A stretch of 64,000 bases of DNA from DASXHY01 sp035552155 (GTDB lineage: Bacteria; Verrucomicrobiota; Verrucomicrobiia; Limisphaerales; DASXHY01), in the NCBI GenBank assembly GCA_035552155.1, contig DASZLX010000015.1:124001-188000 (forward strand), given 5' to 3'. The notes under the pieces were generated by a model, which searched no databases, was not told the origin of the DNA, and worked only from the letters and a program-made list of their open reading frames with translations. Each line of letters begins with the position of its first letter. Position 1 is the stretch's first letter. A program made the position numbers and the translations under genes. Shown here piece after piece: positions 53,811 to 62,403 of the stretch.

Positions 53811-54217
53811 AAATCCGCTCGCCACTTCCTCAACGACAGACGCGACTGGAGATCATCCCGCTGATCGACATCATGTTCTTTCTATTGGCGTCGTTTATGA
53901 TGGTGAGTTTGCAAATGCAAAAAATTCGCGCGCTGAAGGCTGATTTGCCCACCGCCACCCTCGCCGTCTCCACAGTTAAACCCGACATCATCAATCTCAA
54001 GGTGGACAGGTGGGGACAAATTTCGGCTGACGATAAGCCCGTTTCGATTTCTGAGTTGCCGACGATGTTGGCGAAGCGCTACGAAGCGAACACCAACGTT
54101 CCTGTTTACATTACCGGTTCCAAGGACGCCACGCACGGCTCGATTATTTACGTCCTCGATTTGGTAAAGCGCGCCGGCATCCAGCGTGTCGCGATTTCCG
54201 TCAAAGCCGCCCCATGA
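53807..54217 (+). CDS. exbD: ExbD-family protein 2
   Basis: 136 residues. EIIPLIDIMFFLLASFMMVSL is almost identical to the membrane segment of the preceding ExbD, while the periplasmic part differs (NVPVYITGSKDATHGSIIYV). ExbD dimers sit inside the ExbB pentamer, so two paralogues may form a heterodimer. Coupled by 4-base overlaps on both sides. Confidence 0.93.
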   Translation: MKIRSPLPQRQTRLEIIPLIDIMFFLLASFMMVSLQMQKIRALKADLPTATLAVSTVKPDIINLKVDRWGQISADDKPVSISELPTMLAKRYEANTNVPVYITGSKDATHGSIIYVLDLVKRAGIQRVAISVKAAP

Positions 54218-54738
54218 AAAATTTCCAACAAAACCTGCTCATCTTTCTCGCCGTCTGCCTCTGCGGCTTGTGCGCCTATCAATGGTATTACCAGACCGTC
54301 CAGCGCAATGAGGTCGCCAAACTCAGCCGGGTTGCCTATGACGAATCGGTTTCCATTCGTGACGACACAAATTCAATCGCCACGCTAAACCATCAGATTT
54401 CTTTGATGGATTCAAACCTCACCGAACTGAAAAGCGCAGCGAAGACAAACGCGGAAATAACCGCGGCGCAGAAGCGCGAACTTGGTCGGCTTCAGATTGT
54501 CAGCGAGGGATTGACCAATGAACTCGCCCAATACCGAGACGCAGTGGGAACGCTGACGAACAAATTGAATGAGGCGTATGCCGGGATCGAAAAACAAAAC
54601 GTGGCGTTGAAGGAACTCGCAGCCCAGCGCGATGAGTTTGTTCAAAAATACAACGACGAGGTGAAAGACCGCAATAACGTGGTGTCCAATTACAACGCCC
54701 TGGCGTCGCAGGTGCAAAAGCTCCAGGAAAAACAATGA
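54214..54738 (+). CDS. Membrane-anchored coiled-coil protein of the TonB operon
   Basis: 174 residues: one N-terminal helix (LIFLAVCLCGLCAYQWYY), then an almost continuous coiled coil with regular heptads (TLNHQISLMDSNLTELKSAA, ELGRLQIVSEGLTNELAQYR). It overlaps the second exbD by four bases and so belongs to the same transcript. It may bridge periplasm-facing partners of the motor. Family not recognised. Confidence 0.75.
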   Translation: MKNFQQNLLIFLAVCLCGLCAYQWYYQTVQRNEVAKLSRVAYDESVSIRDDTNSIATLNHQISLMDSNLTELKSAAKTNAEITAAQKRELGRLQIVSEGLTNELAQYRDAVGTLTNKLNEAYAGIEKQNVALKELAAQRDEFVQKYNDEVKDRNNVVSNYNALASQVQKLQEKQ

Positions 54739-54762
54739 CTTCTTTCTTGATACAAATAAAAT

Positions 54763-56325
54763 CTATTTTGCCAGCAGGCCCATCTTCGCGAGCTTTTTGA
54801 GATTTTCCTCGAGCTCGCTTTCAATTGCGCGCCGGGCGGCGGCTTCGTTGCCATCGGGGAGGACGAGCGCGTTTTTCGATTTCAACATGCGCCAGATTTC
54901 TTCGACCAGCGCCTGGCGGTCGCGCGTTCCGTCCATGCACGAAAGCAGGCAGCGGCCGACTTCGTCTTCGATTTTCACCGTCATGTGAAATTGCGTGGTG
55001 ACGAGGTGTCCCTGTTGCGCCTGCCAGCGAACGAGCGGCGGCGTCAACGGGCGCTCGCCGGCCTGGCGGGCCATCGACGGGGCGTGCGCGTAAAACTCAA
55101 CCACGCCCGCGCTATATAATTGGAGGAAGAATGCCGCCAGCTTGTCGCCGTCGTGGTTACCGGTGGCGGCGCTTGCTTCCGTCCTGGGCAGGGCTGCCTG
55201 GGCCGCGGGCAGCAATTCCTCGAAAGACATCGGCGCCGGCCAGCATTGCTCGAGCACTCCCAGCGCGGATTTGCCGAGGGAAAAATCGGTGGTGCAACGC
55301 GCTCCATTTGCTGTGCGATAATGGTTGGTCGCGCCCGGGCTGAAATCCACGGCATCGCCCGCGCATTTGGCGGAGGAGGAGATATGGAAGCCGCGCACTT
55401 TGGCGGCTTGCGGGTCGGATAATTTGACATCGCGATGGCAGAGCAACGTTTGGCGGAAACGGCGGCATTTCAAAAAGTCGAGATACTGCTCGCGCAGGAT
55501 TCGGTTTCCCGAGAGTTGTTCCAGCGTCCGTCGCGTCGCGTCGTTGAACCCGTGATCGAACATCTCGAAGTAACTCGCTTCGCCGAGATATTGGAGCTGA
55601 TGCGCCGCGGCCTTTTCGACGAATTGATGGAAGTAGAAGGGGACGGAAATATCGGCGAGCTCGTCGTGATACAGGTGGCCTTCCTCGTGGTTGAGGATGG
55701 CTTCGAATTCAGACTTCATCCAGAGCCGGTATTCGTCGTCGGTTTCCTGCGCCTGGGCGACGAACTTCGCGAGGGCCTTGGCCTGGCGCACGCGTTCATC
55801 CGGGGCCTCGAAGCGTTGCACGTGAAAGAGCATCATTTCGCGCAGCATGTGGCGCATGTGACAGCCGGGAAAAGCGTTGTAGCTGATGAATGCGATGCCC
55901 TGCGGCGCGAGCCGCTCGCGGCAAATTCTTAAAACATGCTCGCGGACTTCAGCCGGCACCCAGGAGAACAATCCATGCGCGATGATGTAATCGAACTGGC
56001 CCCAGCTGGCATCGATGTCCGTAACATTTCCGTTGACGAGCCGGATATTTCGCATCCCGAGCTCTTCGATCATCTGTGTTCCCTGGGCGACCGGTTTCGC
56101 GGCGAGGTCGATGCCGACGAAATCGCTTTTGGGCAATGCGGCTGCCATGGGCGCGAGATTGCTGCCGGTGCCACAGCCCAGTTCCAGGACGCGGCAATGG
56201 TCCACGCGGGCCGGGTTCATGCCGAAAAGCGAGCCGATCACAGCCAGCCGACCAGGATGGGTCTGGAGATGGGTGTAAACCGGGTAGGCGACGAGATCGT
56301 AACGGTTGGCGTTGGGTTGCATCAT
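54763..56325 (-). CDS. SAM methyltransferase with methyltransferase-regulatory domain
   Basis: 520 residues. Residues ~40-160 are a class I core (VLELGCGTGSNLAPM with motif I at 48-54, FVGIDLA, IAHGLFSWVP). The following ~130 residues (ISYNAFPGCHMRHMLREMMLFH, YHDELADISVPFYFHQF) match the MethyTransf_Reg family. The C-terminal part from ~430 looks like a winged helix (RDRQALVEEIWRMLKSKNAL). Related proteins include the rickettsial outer-membrane-protein lysine methyltransferases, so a protein substrate is possible. It lies opposite to its neighbours between the TonB operon and TssB. The C-terminal winged-helix end resembles that of the methyltransferase at 47564. Confidence 0.88.
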   Translation of the reverse strand: MMQPNANRYDLVAYPVYTHLQTHPGRLAVIGSLFGMNPARVDHCRVLELGCGTGSNLAPMAAALPKSDFVGIDLAAKPVAQGTQMIEELGMRNIRLVNGNVTDIDASWGQFDYIIAHGLFSWVPAEVREHVLRICRERLAPQGIAFISYNAFPGCHMRHMLREMMLFHVQRFEAPDERVRQAKALAKFVAQAQETDDEYRLWMKSEFEAILNHEEGHLYHDELADISVPFYFHQFVEKAAAHQLQYLGEASYFEMFDHGFNDATRRTLEQLSGNRILREQYLDFLKCRRFRQTLLCHRDVKLSDPQAAKVRGFHISSSAKCAGDAVDFSPGATNHYRTANGARCTTDFSLGKSALGVLEQCWPAPMSFEELLPAAQAALPRTEASAATGNHDGDKLAAFFLQLYSAGVVEFYAHAPSMARQAGERPLTPPLVRWQAQQGHLVTTQFHMTVKIEDEVGRCLLSCMDGTRDRQALVEEIWRMLKSKNALVLPDGNEAAARRAIESELEENLKKLAKMGLLAK

Positions 56326-56435
56326 CTTGGAGTGGGCCGAGCGGAGAAAAAGCGACAGTTTGCCGGGGCTCCGGGTCGGCTAAAGACCCGACGTTGGAAT
56401 TCCGTATTCAACGCGGGGAATGGACAGCAAATACT

Positions 56436-56465
56436 CTTGACAAGCAAGGGCAATTTCTTCGATGC
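56436..56465 (+). promoter_or_regulatory. Possible sigma-70 promoter before tssB
   Basis: A perfect -35 TTGACA (56436-56441) is followed after 18 bases by GATGCT (56460-56465), a weak -10. It lies about 40 bases upstream of the TssB start in the gap between divergent genes, so it could drive the tssBC-hcp operon. Confidence 0.4.
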
Positions 56466-56501
56466 TGGGGTGAACAACCCAGTTTATTCGAGGTTTTTTT
56501 T

Positions 56502-57014
56502 ATGGCTAAATCCAGTAGTCAGAAGTTCATAGCTCGGAACCGTGCTCCTCGCGTCCAAATTGAGTATGATGTCGAGGTTTACGGAGCGGAAAAGAAGGTT
56601 GAATTGCCCTTCGTCATGGGCGTCATGGCGGATCTTTCTGGAAAACCGGCCGAAGCATTGCCCGCCGTCGGCGACCGGAAGTTCCTGGAAATTGACGTGG
56701 ATAACTTCGATGACCGGCTCAAGGCCTGCAAACCCCGCGTAGCTTTCCAAGTTCCCAATACCCTCACTGGTGAAGGCAATCTCAATGTGGAAATGACCTT
56801 CGAAAGCATGGAGGATTTTTCACCCGCGGCGGTGGCCCGCAAAGTTGATTCGCTCAACAAGCTCCTGCAAGCCCGGACCGAATTGTCCAGCCTGCTGACT
56901 TATATGGACGGCAAAGACAAGGCCGAGGAATTAGTCGCCAAACTTTTGAACAACCCGGATTTGCTGAAATCGCTCGCCTCGACGCCTGCCGCGAGCCCCG
57001 AGCAACCCAAGTAA
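56502..57014 (+). CDS. tssB: T6SS sheath protein TssB
   Basis: 170 residues from ATG 56502 (MAKSSSQKFIARNRAPRVQI). The VELPFVMGVMADLSG segment, FLEIDVDNFDDRLK and LNVEMTFESMEDFSP are diagnostic of TssB/VipA. With TssC it forms the contractile sheath. Length is normal. TssC starts 24 bases later. Confidence 0.97.
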   Translation: MAKSSSQKFIARNRAPRVQIEYDVEVYGAEKKVELPFVMGVMADLSGKPAEALPAVGDRKFLEIDVDNFDDRLKACKPRVAFQVPNTLTGEGNLNVEMTFESMEDFSPAAVARKVDSLNKLLQARTELSSLLTYMDGKDKAEELVAKLLNNPDLLKSLASTPAASPEQPK

Positions 57015-57038
57015 AATCCAGACCGAAGGAAAACAATT

Positions 57039-58532
57039 ATGTTGCCACCCGAGACTGTAGCTCAAGGCGGCGCGGCACCCGCGCCAGCCGAGATCAACGA
57101 GTTTGACGCGCTGTTGAACAAGGAATTCAAAGCGCGTGATGTGCAGAAGCAAACCGCGGTGCAGACCGCCGTGCGCACGCTCGCCCAGCAGGCGCTCGCC
57201 TCCACCCAGTTGATTTCCTCCGATGTTACCAAGACCGTTTCGGCGATGATCGCCGAGATTGATAAAAAGCTCTCGGAGCAAATCAATCTCATCATTCATC
57301 AAGCTGATTTCAAGGCGCTCGAAGGGACCTGGCGCGGGTTGCATCACTTGGTCAACAACACCGAGACGGACGAAATGCTCAAGATCCGCGTGTTGAACGT
57401 TTCGAAGCTGGATTTGAAGAAGACGCTCAAGAAATTTGAGGGCACGGCGTGGGATCAAAGCCCGATTTTCAAGAAGCTTTACGAAGACGAATTCGGCTCA
57501 CCCGGCGGCCAGCCTTATGGCGCGCTGATTGGCGATTATTACTTCGACCATTCGCCGGAAGATGTGAAAATGCTGGGAAACATCGCGCAGGTTTCCGCGG
57601 CCATGCACTCGCCGTTCATTGCCGCCGCCGCGCCGTCCGTGCTGGGCATGGATTCCTGGCAGGAATTGAGCAACCCGCGCGATTTGACCAAGATTGTCCA
57701 AACCGCGGAGTACGCCGCGTGGCGTTCGTTGCGCGAATCCGAGGACGCCCGATATATCGGCCTGACCATGCCTCGGTTTCTGTCCCGGTTGCCGTATGGC
57801 GCCAAGACCGTTCCGCTGGAGGAGTTCGATTTCGAAGAAGATACCGAGGGCGCCGACCACAATAAGTATGTCTGGTCGAATGCCGCCTTCTCCATGGGTG
57901 TCAATATCACTCGCGCCTTCAAGCTTTACGGCTGGTGCGCGCGTATTCGCGGCGCGGAATCCGGCGGTATGGCTGAGGGATTGCCGGTGCATACGTTCCC
58001 GACCGATGACGGCGGCGTGGACATGAAGTGCCCGACCGAGATTGCCATCACGGACCGGCGCGAGGCCGAATTGGCGAAGAACGGTTTCATGCCGTTGTCG
58101 CATTACAAGAATACGGATTTCGCGGTTTTCATGGGCGCACAATCGCTGCAAAAGCCGGCGGTTTATGACGATCCGGACGCGACGGCGAACGCCAATCTTT
58201 CCGCGCGGCTGCCGTATCTGTTCGCCACCTGCCGGTTTGCGCATTACCTGAAGTGCATGGTGCGCGACAAAATTGGCTCTTTCAAGGAACGCGAAGACAT
58301 GGAGGCCTGGTTGAACAAATGGATCAGCCAATTCTGCTGCGACTCCAAGTCCGCCGAAGAGGTCAAGGCCCGGTTCCCGCTGGCCGAGGCAAAAGTCGAG
58401 GTGCAGGAAGTCAAAGGCAATCCGGGTTATTACACCTCCAAGTTCTGGATGCGTCCGCATTACCAGTTGGAAGGCTTGACCGTTTCGCTGCGATTGGTTT
58501 CGAAATTGCCCTCCGCCAAGGGTGGCGGTTAA
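57039..58532 (+). CDS. tssC: T6SS sheath protein TssC
   Basis: 497 residues, standard length. INLIIHQADFKALEGTWRGL, GALIGDYYFDH, KMLGNIAQVSAAMHSPFIAA and LPYLFATCRFAHYLKCM are TssC/VipB motifs. The C-terminus (FWMRPHYQLEGLTVSLRLVS) is the handshake region. It pairs with TssB in the sheath. A hairpin lies in the 107-base gap before hcp. Confidence 0.98.
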   Translation: MLPPETVAQGGAAPAPAEINEFDALLNKEFKARDVQKQTAVQTAVRTLAQQALASTQLISSDVTKTVSAMIAEIDKKLSEQINLIIHQADFKALEGTWRGLHHLVNNTETDEMLKIRVLNVSKLDLKKTLKKFEGTAWDQSPIFKKLYEDEFGSPGGQPYGALIGDYYFDHSPEDVKMLGNIAQVSAAMHSPFIAAAAPSVLGMDSWQELSNPRDLTKIVQTAEYAAWRSLRESEDARYIGLTMPRFLSRLPYGAKTVPLEEFDFEEDTEGADHNKYVWSNAAFSMGVNITRAFKLYGWCARIRGAESGGMAEGLPVHTFPTDDGGVDMKCPTEIAITDRREAELAKNGFMPLSHYKNTDFAVFMGAQSLQKPAVYDDPDATANANLSARLPYLFATCRFAHYLKCMVRDKIGSFKEREDMEAWLNKWISQFCCDSKSAEEVKARFPLAEAKVEVQEVKGNPGYYTSKFWMRPHYQLEGLTVSLRLVSKLPSAKGGG

Positions 58533-58552
58533 AAACAATTTGGGACGTACCG

Positions 58553-58575
58553 CGCCGGACATGTGCCGTCCGGCG
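58553..58575 (+). promoter_or_regulatory. Hairpin between tssC and hcp
   Basis: A perfect 8-bp stem CGCCGGAC / GTCCGGCG with a 7-base loop lies 64 bases upstream of the Hcp start. No T-run follows, so it is more likely an RNA-processing or stability element than a terminator. It may help set Hcp levels apart from sheath proteins. Confidence 0.5.
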
Positions 58576-58639
58576 AGTGTAACCGCAACTAACCAAGTCG
58601 GGTTCCCGGCACTGGAGCCCGGAGTCAGGATCATACATT

Positions 58640-59128
58640 ATGGCGTCAGTAGATTATTACTTAAAACTGGACGGGATTCCGGGCGAGAGCACGGACTCGA
58701 AACACAAAGGCGAAATTGATCTCGAAAGCTGGAGTTGGGGCCAGACCAACGCCGGAACCCATTCTGCGGGCTCGGGTGGCGGGGCCGGCAAGGTCAGCAT
58801 GCATGACTTCAATTTCACCATGAAGATCAACAAGGCCAGCCCCAAGCTTTTCCTGGCTTGCGCGACCGGCCAGCACATCAAAGAAGCACTACTCACCTGC
58901 CGCCGGGCCGGCAAGGACCAGCAGGAGTACTTGAAGATCAAGTTTAGCGAATTGCTGGTTTCCAATTTCCAGACCGGTGGTTCCGGCGGCGAGGGCGTGG
59001 TCCCCACCGACCAGATTTCGCTGAACTTCGGCAAGATCGAGATTTCCTACGCCCCGCAAAAGGGGGATGGCACGCTCGATTCGCCGGTGGTGCATAATTA
59101 CAGCGTGAAAGAAAACAAGGGCGGCTGA
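58640..59128 (+). CDS. hcp: T6SS tube protein Hcp (TssD)
   Basis: 162 residues. The N-terminus MASVDYYLKLDGIPGES, the GEIDLESWSWGQ strand and FTMKINKASPKLFLACATG are typical of Hcp1. It forms hexameric rings of the inner tube and may carry small effectors. Flanked on both sides by hairpins, which suggests its own level of expression. No C-terminal toxin extension is present. Confidence 0.97.
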   Translation: MASVDYYLKLDGIPGESTDSKHKGEIDLESWSWGQTNAGTHSAGSGGGAGKVSMHDFNFTMKINKASPKLFLACATGQHIKEALLTCRRAGKDQQEYLKIKFSELLVSNFQTGGSGGEGVVPTDQISLNFGKIEISYAPQKGDGTLDSPVVHNYSVKENKGG

Positions 59129-59167
59129 TCTTAGTTTGCAGGTGACCACTCCAGTTGCTTGAGCGGG

Positions 59168-59203
59168 TGCCTGGCAGGCCGGGCCCCGCCAGGCATCTGT
59201 TTA
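59168..59203 (+). terminator. Hairpin with T-rich tail after hcp
   Basis: An 8-bp stem TGCCTGGC (59168-59175) / GCCAGGCA (59188-59195) with a GC-rich inner part is followed by TCTGTTTATTT. It ends just before the TagJ start (59208). It may terminate part of the hcp transcript or protect its 3' end. Confidence 0.55.
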
Positions 59204-59207
59204 TTTC

Positions 59208-59993
59208 ATGAAATCCGCCGAACTCGTTCAAGCCGGCCGACTGGAAGAGGGGCTTTCGGCGTTGCAACAGGAAATCCGCGACAAACCGGAGGACACGCGC
59301 CTCCGGATTTTTCTTTTTCAGCTTAACTGCGTTTTTGGCCGGCTCGACAAGGCCCTAGCGCAACTGCAGGTCATTGCCAGTCTCAGCGCCGACACGATGC
59401 TCCTGGCGCAAATCTTCCGGCCGGTCATCGCCTGCGAAATGCTCCGCCAGGAGGCCTTCGCCGGCAAACGCACGCCCATCATTTTTGGCGAACCCATGGA
59501 ATGGGTCGGACTGCTCGTCCAAGCCAACGAACTGGTGGCGCGCGGCGAGTTCGCTGCTGCCGCCAAACTGCGCGCGAAGGCATTCGAAGACGCGCCCGGC
59601 TCGGCCGGCAAAATCGACGGTCAGCCGTTTGAGTGGATTGCCGACGGCGATTCGCGCCTGGGGCCGGTGGTCGAGGCGTTTGTCGATGGTAAATATTATT
59701 GGATTCCGTTTTGCCGCATTCAGAAGATTGAAATGGAGAAGCCCTCGGACATGCGGGACCTGGTGTGGATGCCGGTGCAGTTCACCTGGACCAACGGCGG
59801 CGCCGCTCCGGGGCACATTCCCGCGCGTTATCCGGGCACGGAAGCGAGTAAGGACGACACGTTGCGGCTCGCGCGAAGAACCGAATGGCGGGAGCATCCG
59901 GGCGAAACGTTTTTGGGCCTGGGCCAGCGAGTTTTTGCGACCGACACGGGCGAGCATCCGCTGCTGGGCTGCCGCAGCATCGAATTGTCATGA
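59208..59993 (+). CDS. T6SS accessory protein TagJ (ImpE family)
   Basis: 261 residues. The N-terminal TPR-like part (LVQAGRLEEGLSALQQEI, RIFLFQLNCVFGRLDKAL) and the C-terminal barrel-like part (GPVVEAFVDGKYYWIPFCRI, DLVWMPVQFTW) match ImpE/TagJ. In known systems TagJ binds the TssB N-terminus and may guide ClpV. It has the usual position beside tssE. Cytoplasmic. Confidence 0.9.
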   Translation: MKSAELVQAGRLEEGLSALQQEIRDKPEDTRLRIFLFQLNCVFGRLDKALAQLQVIASLSADTMLLAQIFRPVIACEMLRQEAFAGKRTPIIFGEPMEWVGLLVQANELVARGEFAAAAKLRAKAFEDAPGSAGKIDGQPFEWIADGDSRLGPVVEAFVDGKYYWIPFCRIQKIEMEKPSDMRDLVWMPVQFTWTNGGAAPGHIPARYPGTEASKDDTLRLARRTEWREHPGETFLGLGQRVFATDTGEHPLLGCRSIELS

Positions 59994-60005
59994 TTCCCAT
60001 CGCCC

Positions 60006-60503
60006 ATGGCTGAACAGACTCCAATTGAGAAACTGCAGCCCTGCCTGCTGGACCGGTTGACCGATGATGAACCGGGGAAACAGGAGGAGAGCCGGGCGCA
60101 ACGCGTCATTTCCCTCCAGAAATACCGGCGCGGCGTGCTGCGCGATTTGCAATGGCTTTTCAACGCCTACGCCGTGCTGAGGTTCGAGGACGGCACGTCG
60201 GAACTGGATGATTATCCGGAGGCGATGCGCTCGGTGCTTAACTTCGGCACGCGGCAGTTGTGCGGGTTGACCGCTCCCAATATGGATCGTCTCCGCGAGG
60301 AACTGGCCGAAGCGCTCCAGGTGTTTGAGCCGCGGCTGACCCCGCGCGCGCTTTCCATCCGCGCGGACATGGAGCGAAACATTGTGACCTTCGATCTGGA
60401 AGGTGAATTGTGGGCGAATCCGCTGCCGGAACATTTGCATCTCAAGACCGCCGTCGACGTTGAAACCGGCCAGTGCCTGCTGGGAGACTCGCCTCATGGA
60501 TGA
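60006..60503 (+). CDS. tssE: T6SS baseplate wedge protein TssE
   Basis: 165 residues, gp25-like. LLDRLTDDEPGK, YRRGVLRDLQWLFNAYA and VLNFGTRQLCGL are the family motifs. It overlaps TssF by eight bases. Role: initiates sheath polymerisation at the baseplate. Confidence 0.95.
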   Translation: MAEQTPIEKLQPCLLDRLTDDEPGKQEESRAQRVISLQKYRRGVLRDLQWLFNAYAVLRFEDGTSELDDYPEAMRSVLNFGTRQLCGLTAPNMDRLREELAEALQVFEPRLTPRALSIRADMERNIVTFDLEGELWANPLPEHLHLKTAVDVETGQCLLGDSPHG

Positions 60504-62403
60504 GCGTCTCCTGGAACTTTACAACGTTGAGCTGCGGCATCTCCGCCAAACCGCCGCGGAGTTCGGTCGCGATTTCCCAAAAATTGCCGGACGGCTGGCG
60601 CTCGACCGCGACGCCAAGGAAGTCTGCCCGGATCCCTATGTCGAACGCCTGCTGGAGGGTTTCGCTTTTCTCGCGGCGCGCGTCCACCTGAAGCTGGACG
60701 CGGAATTTCCGCGTTTCACCCAGGGATTGCTTGAAACGGTTTACCCGGATTATCTCTGCCCGGTTCCCGCGATGGGCATCGTGAAGTTCGAGCCGGAAGA
60801 ACACGAGGGAGGATTGGCTCCGGGTTTTGTCATCAAACGCGGCACGCCGATGCGCAGCCAATTGGGGCAGGGGGAGCGGACGGCTTGCACTTTTACCACC
60901 GGCCAGGACGTCCGATTGCTGCCGCTGCAGGTGGTCGAGGCGCGGTATTTCATTCGCGACCTTGCCGAACTGAATCTACCGCGCGAGTTGGGCGCCAAGG
61001 CGGCATTCCGCATCCGGTTGCGCAAAACGATTCCCAATCCGTTCTCGGAAATTCGCATCGATCCGCTGGTGGTGCATATTCGCGGGGCGGACGAATTGCC
61101 CGGGCAGATTTACGAACAGATTTTTGCGCACAAACTGAAGCTCGTGATTCAATCGCGGGATCGCAACCAGGCCCCGGCGATTTTTGATGCGGAGGGTATT
61201 CGCCGCGTGGGCTTCGCGCCCGACCAGGCGCTGCTTCCGGCGGTGGCGCGCGGTTTCGAGGGGTACCGATTGTTGCGCGAGCACTTTGCTTTTCCGCATC
61301 GGTTCCTGTTCTTCGAACTGGCCGGATTCCAGGAAGCGGTCGCGCGTATCGAGGGCGAGGAAATCGATATTGTTCTGGCGTTGGACGAACCGGACATCCG
61401 GCTGGAAGGCCTGGTGGAAAAATCCTGCTTTGATTTATTTTGCGCGCCGGTCATCAATCTTTTCGAGAAGACGCTGGATCGCGTGGCGGTTTCCCACCGG
61501 TTCTCAGAATTTCACCTCGTGCCGGACCGCAATCGTCCGCTGGATTACGAGATTTATCAGGTCACGGGAGTGACTGGTTTTGGCGAAACGCAGGATGATG
61601 AGCGGCGGTTTGCTCCGTTTTATCAGGCGCGCGATACGGACCTGGACGCGAGTGCGTTTTACACGGTGCATCGCGCTCCGCGGTTGTTCAGTGATCGCGA
61701 ACGGCTCACGGGCCGCCGCGCCACCTACGCGGGAACGGACCTGTTCATTTCGATTGTAGACAGCGACATGGCGCCGTGCCGGACGGAGATAAAGCAATTG
61801 GGCATACGCGCCTTGTGCACCAATCGCCATCTGCCGATCCAGATGGCGAAGGGCATCGGGCGAACTGATTTCACGATGGATATCAGCGCGCCGGTGAATG
61901 CCATCCGCATGATCCAGGGACCGACGCTGCCGCGGCCCAGCCTGGTGCTGGCGGGTCAGAATCCCGAAAAGCCGCAGGTCGCCTCAGGGCGGTTTGCGTG
62001 GCGGCTGGTGAGCCATCTTTCGCTGAATTACCTTTCGCTTTCCGACAACGGCAAGGAAACCGGCGCGGAAGGGTTGCGCGAAATGCTCAGGCTCTACGCC
62101 GACCCCACCGATCGCCAGACGCTCAAGCAAATCGACGGCATTCGCAGCGTGAGTTATCGGCCCATTGTGCGGCGGGTCGAGATTCCGGGGCCCATCACTT
62201 TTGCGCGCGGGCTGGAGATAACGGTGTTGTTCGATGAATCGGCGTTTCAGGGGCAGGGAGTATTTGTGCTGGGCGCCGTGCTCGAATGCTTTTTCGCCAA
62301 ATACGTCTCGTTGAATTCGTTTACGGAAACAGTGATTACGACGCAGCAACGGAAGGAGATCATGCGATGGCCGGTCCAGATGGGCAAAAAGCAGATTCTA
62401 TAA
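60496..62403 (+). CDS. tssF: T6SS baseplate wedge protein TssF
   Basis: 635 residues from ATG 60496 (MDERLLELYNVELRHLRQTA). The N-terminal signature, FPKIAGRLALD, VERLLEGFAFLAARVHLKLD and FTQGLLETVYPDYLCPVPAM are diagnostic. The C-terminal third contains the usual YRPIVRRVEIPGPITFARGL and ECFFAKYVSLNSFTET. It forms the TssE-F2-G wedge. Overlaps TssE by 8 and TssG by 37 bases. Confidence 0.97.
   Translation: MDERLLELYNVELRHLRQTAAEFGRDFPKIAGRLALDRDAKEVCPDPYVERLLEGFAFLAARVHLKLDAEFPRFTQGLLETVYPDYLCPVPAMGIVKFEPEEHEGGLAPGFVIKRGTPMRSQLGQGERTACTFTTGQDVRLLPLQVVEARYFIRDLAELNLPRELGAKAAFRIRLRKTIPNPFSEIRIDPLVVHIRGADELPGQIYEQIFAHKLKLVIQSRDRNQAPAIFDAEGIRRVGFAPDQALLPAVARGFEGYRLLREHFAFPHRFLFFELAGFQEAVARIEGEEIDIVLALDEPDIRLEGLVEKSCFDLFCAPVINLFEKTLDRVAVSHRFSEFHLVPDRNRPLDYEIYQVTGVTGFGETQDDERRFAPFYQARDTDLDASAFYTVHRAPRLFSDRERLTGRRATYAGTDLFISIVDSDMAPCRTEIKQLGIRALCTNRHLPIQMAKGIGRTDFTMDISAPVNAIRMIQGPTLPRPSLVLAGQNPEKPQVASGRFAWRLVSHLSLNYLSLSDNGKETGAEGLREMLRLYADPTDRQTLKQIDGIRSVSYRPIVRRVEIPGPITFARGLEITVLFDESAFQGQGVFVLGAVLECFFAKYVSLNSFTETVITTQQRKEIMRWPVQMGKKQIL

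Noticed and set aside
56076..56501. N-terminal extension of TssB
   Set aside because: The extension overlaps the opposite methyltransferase gene, and known TssB proteins begin close to ATG 56502.
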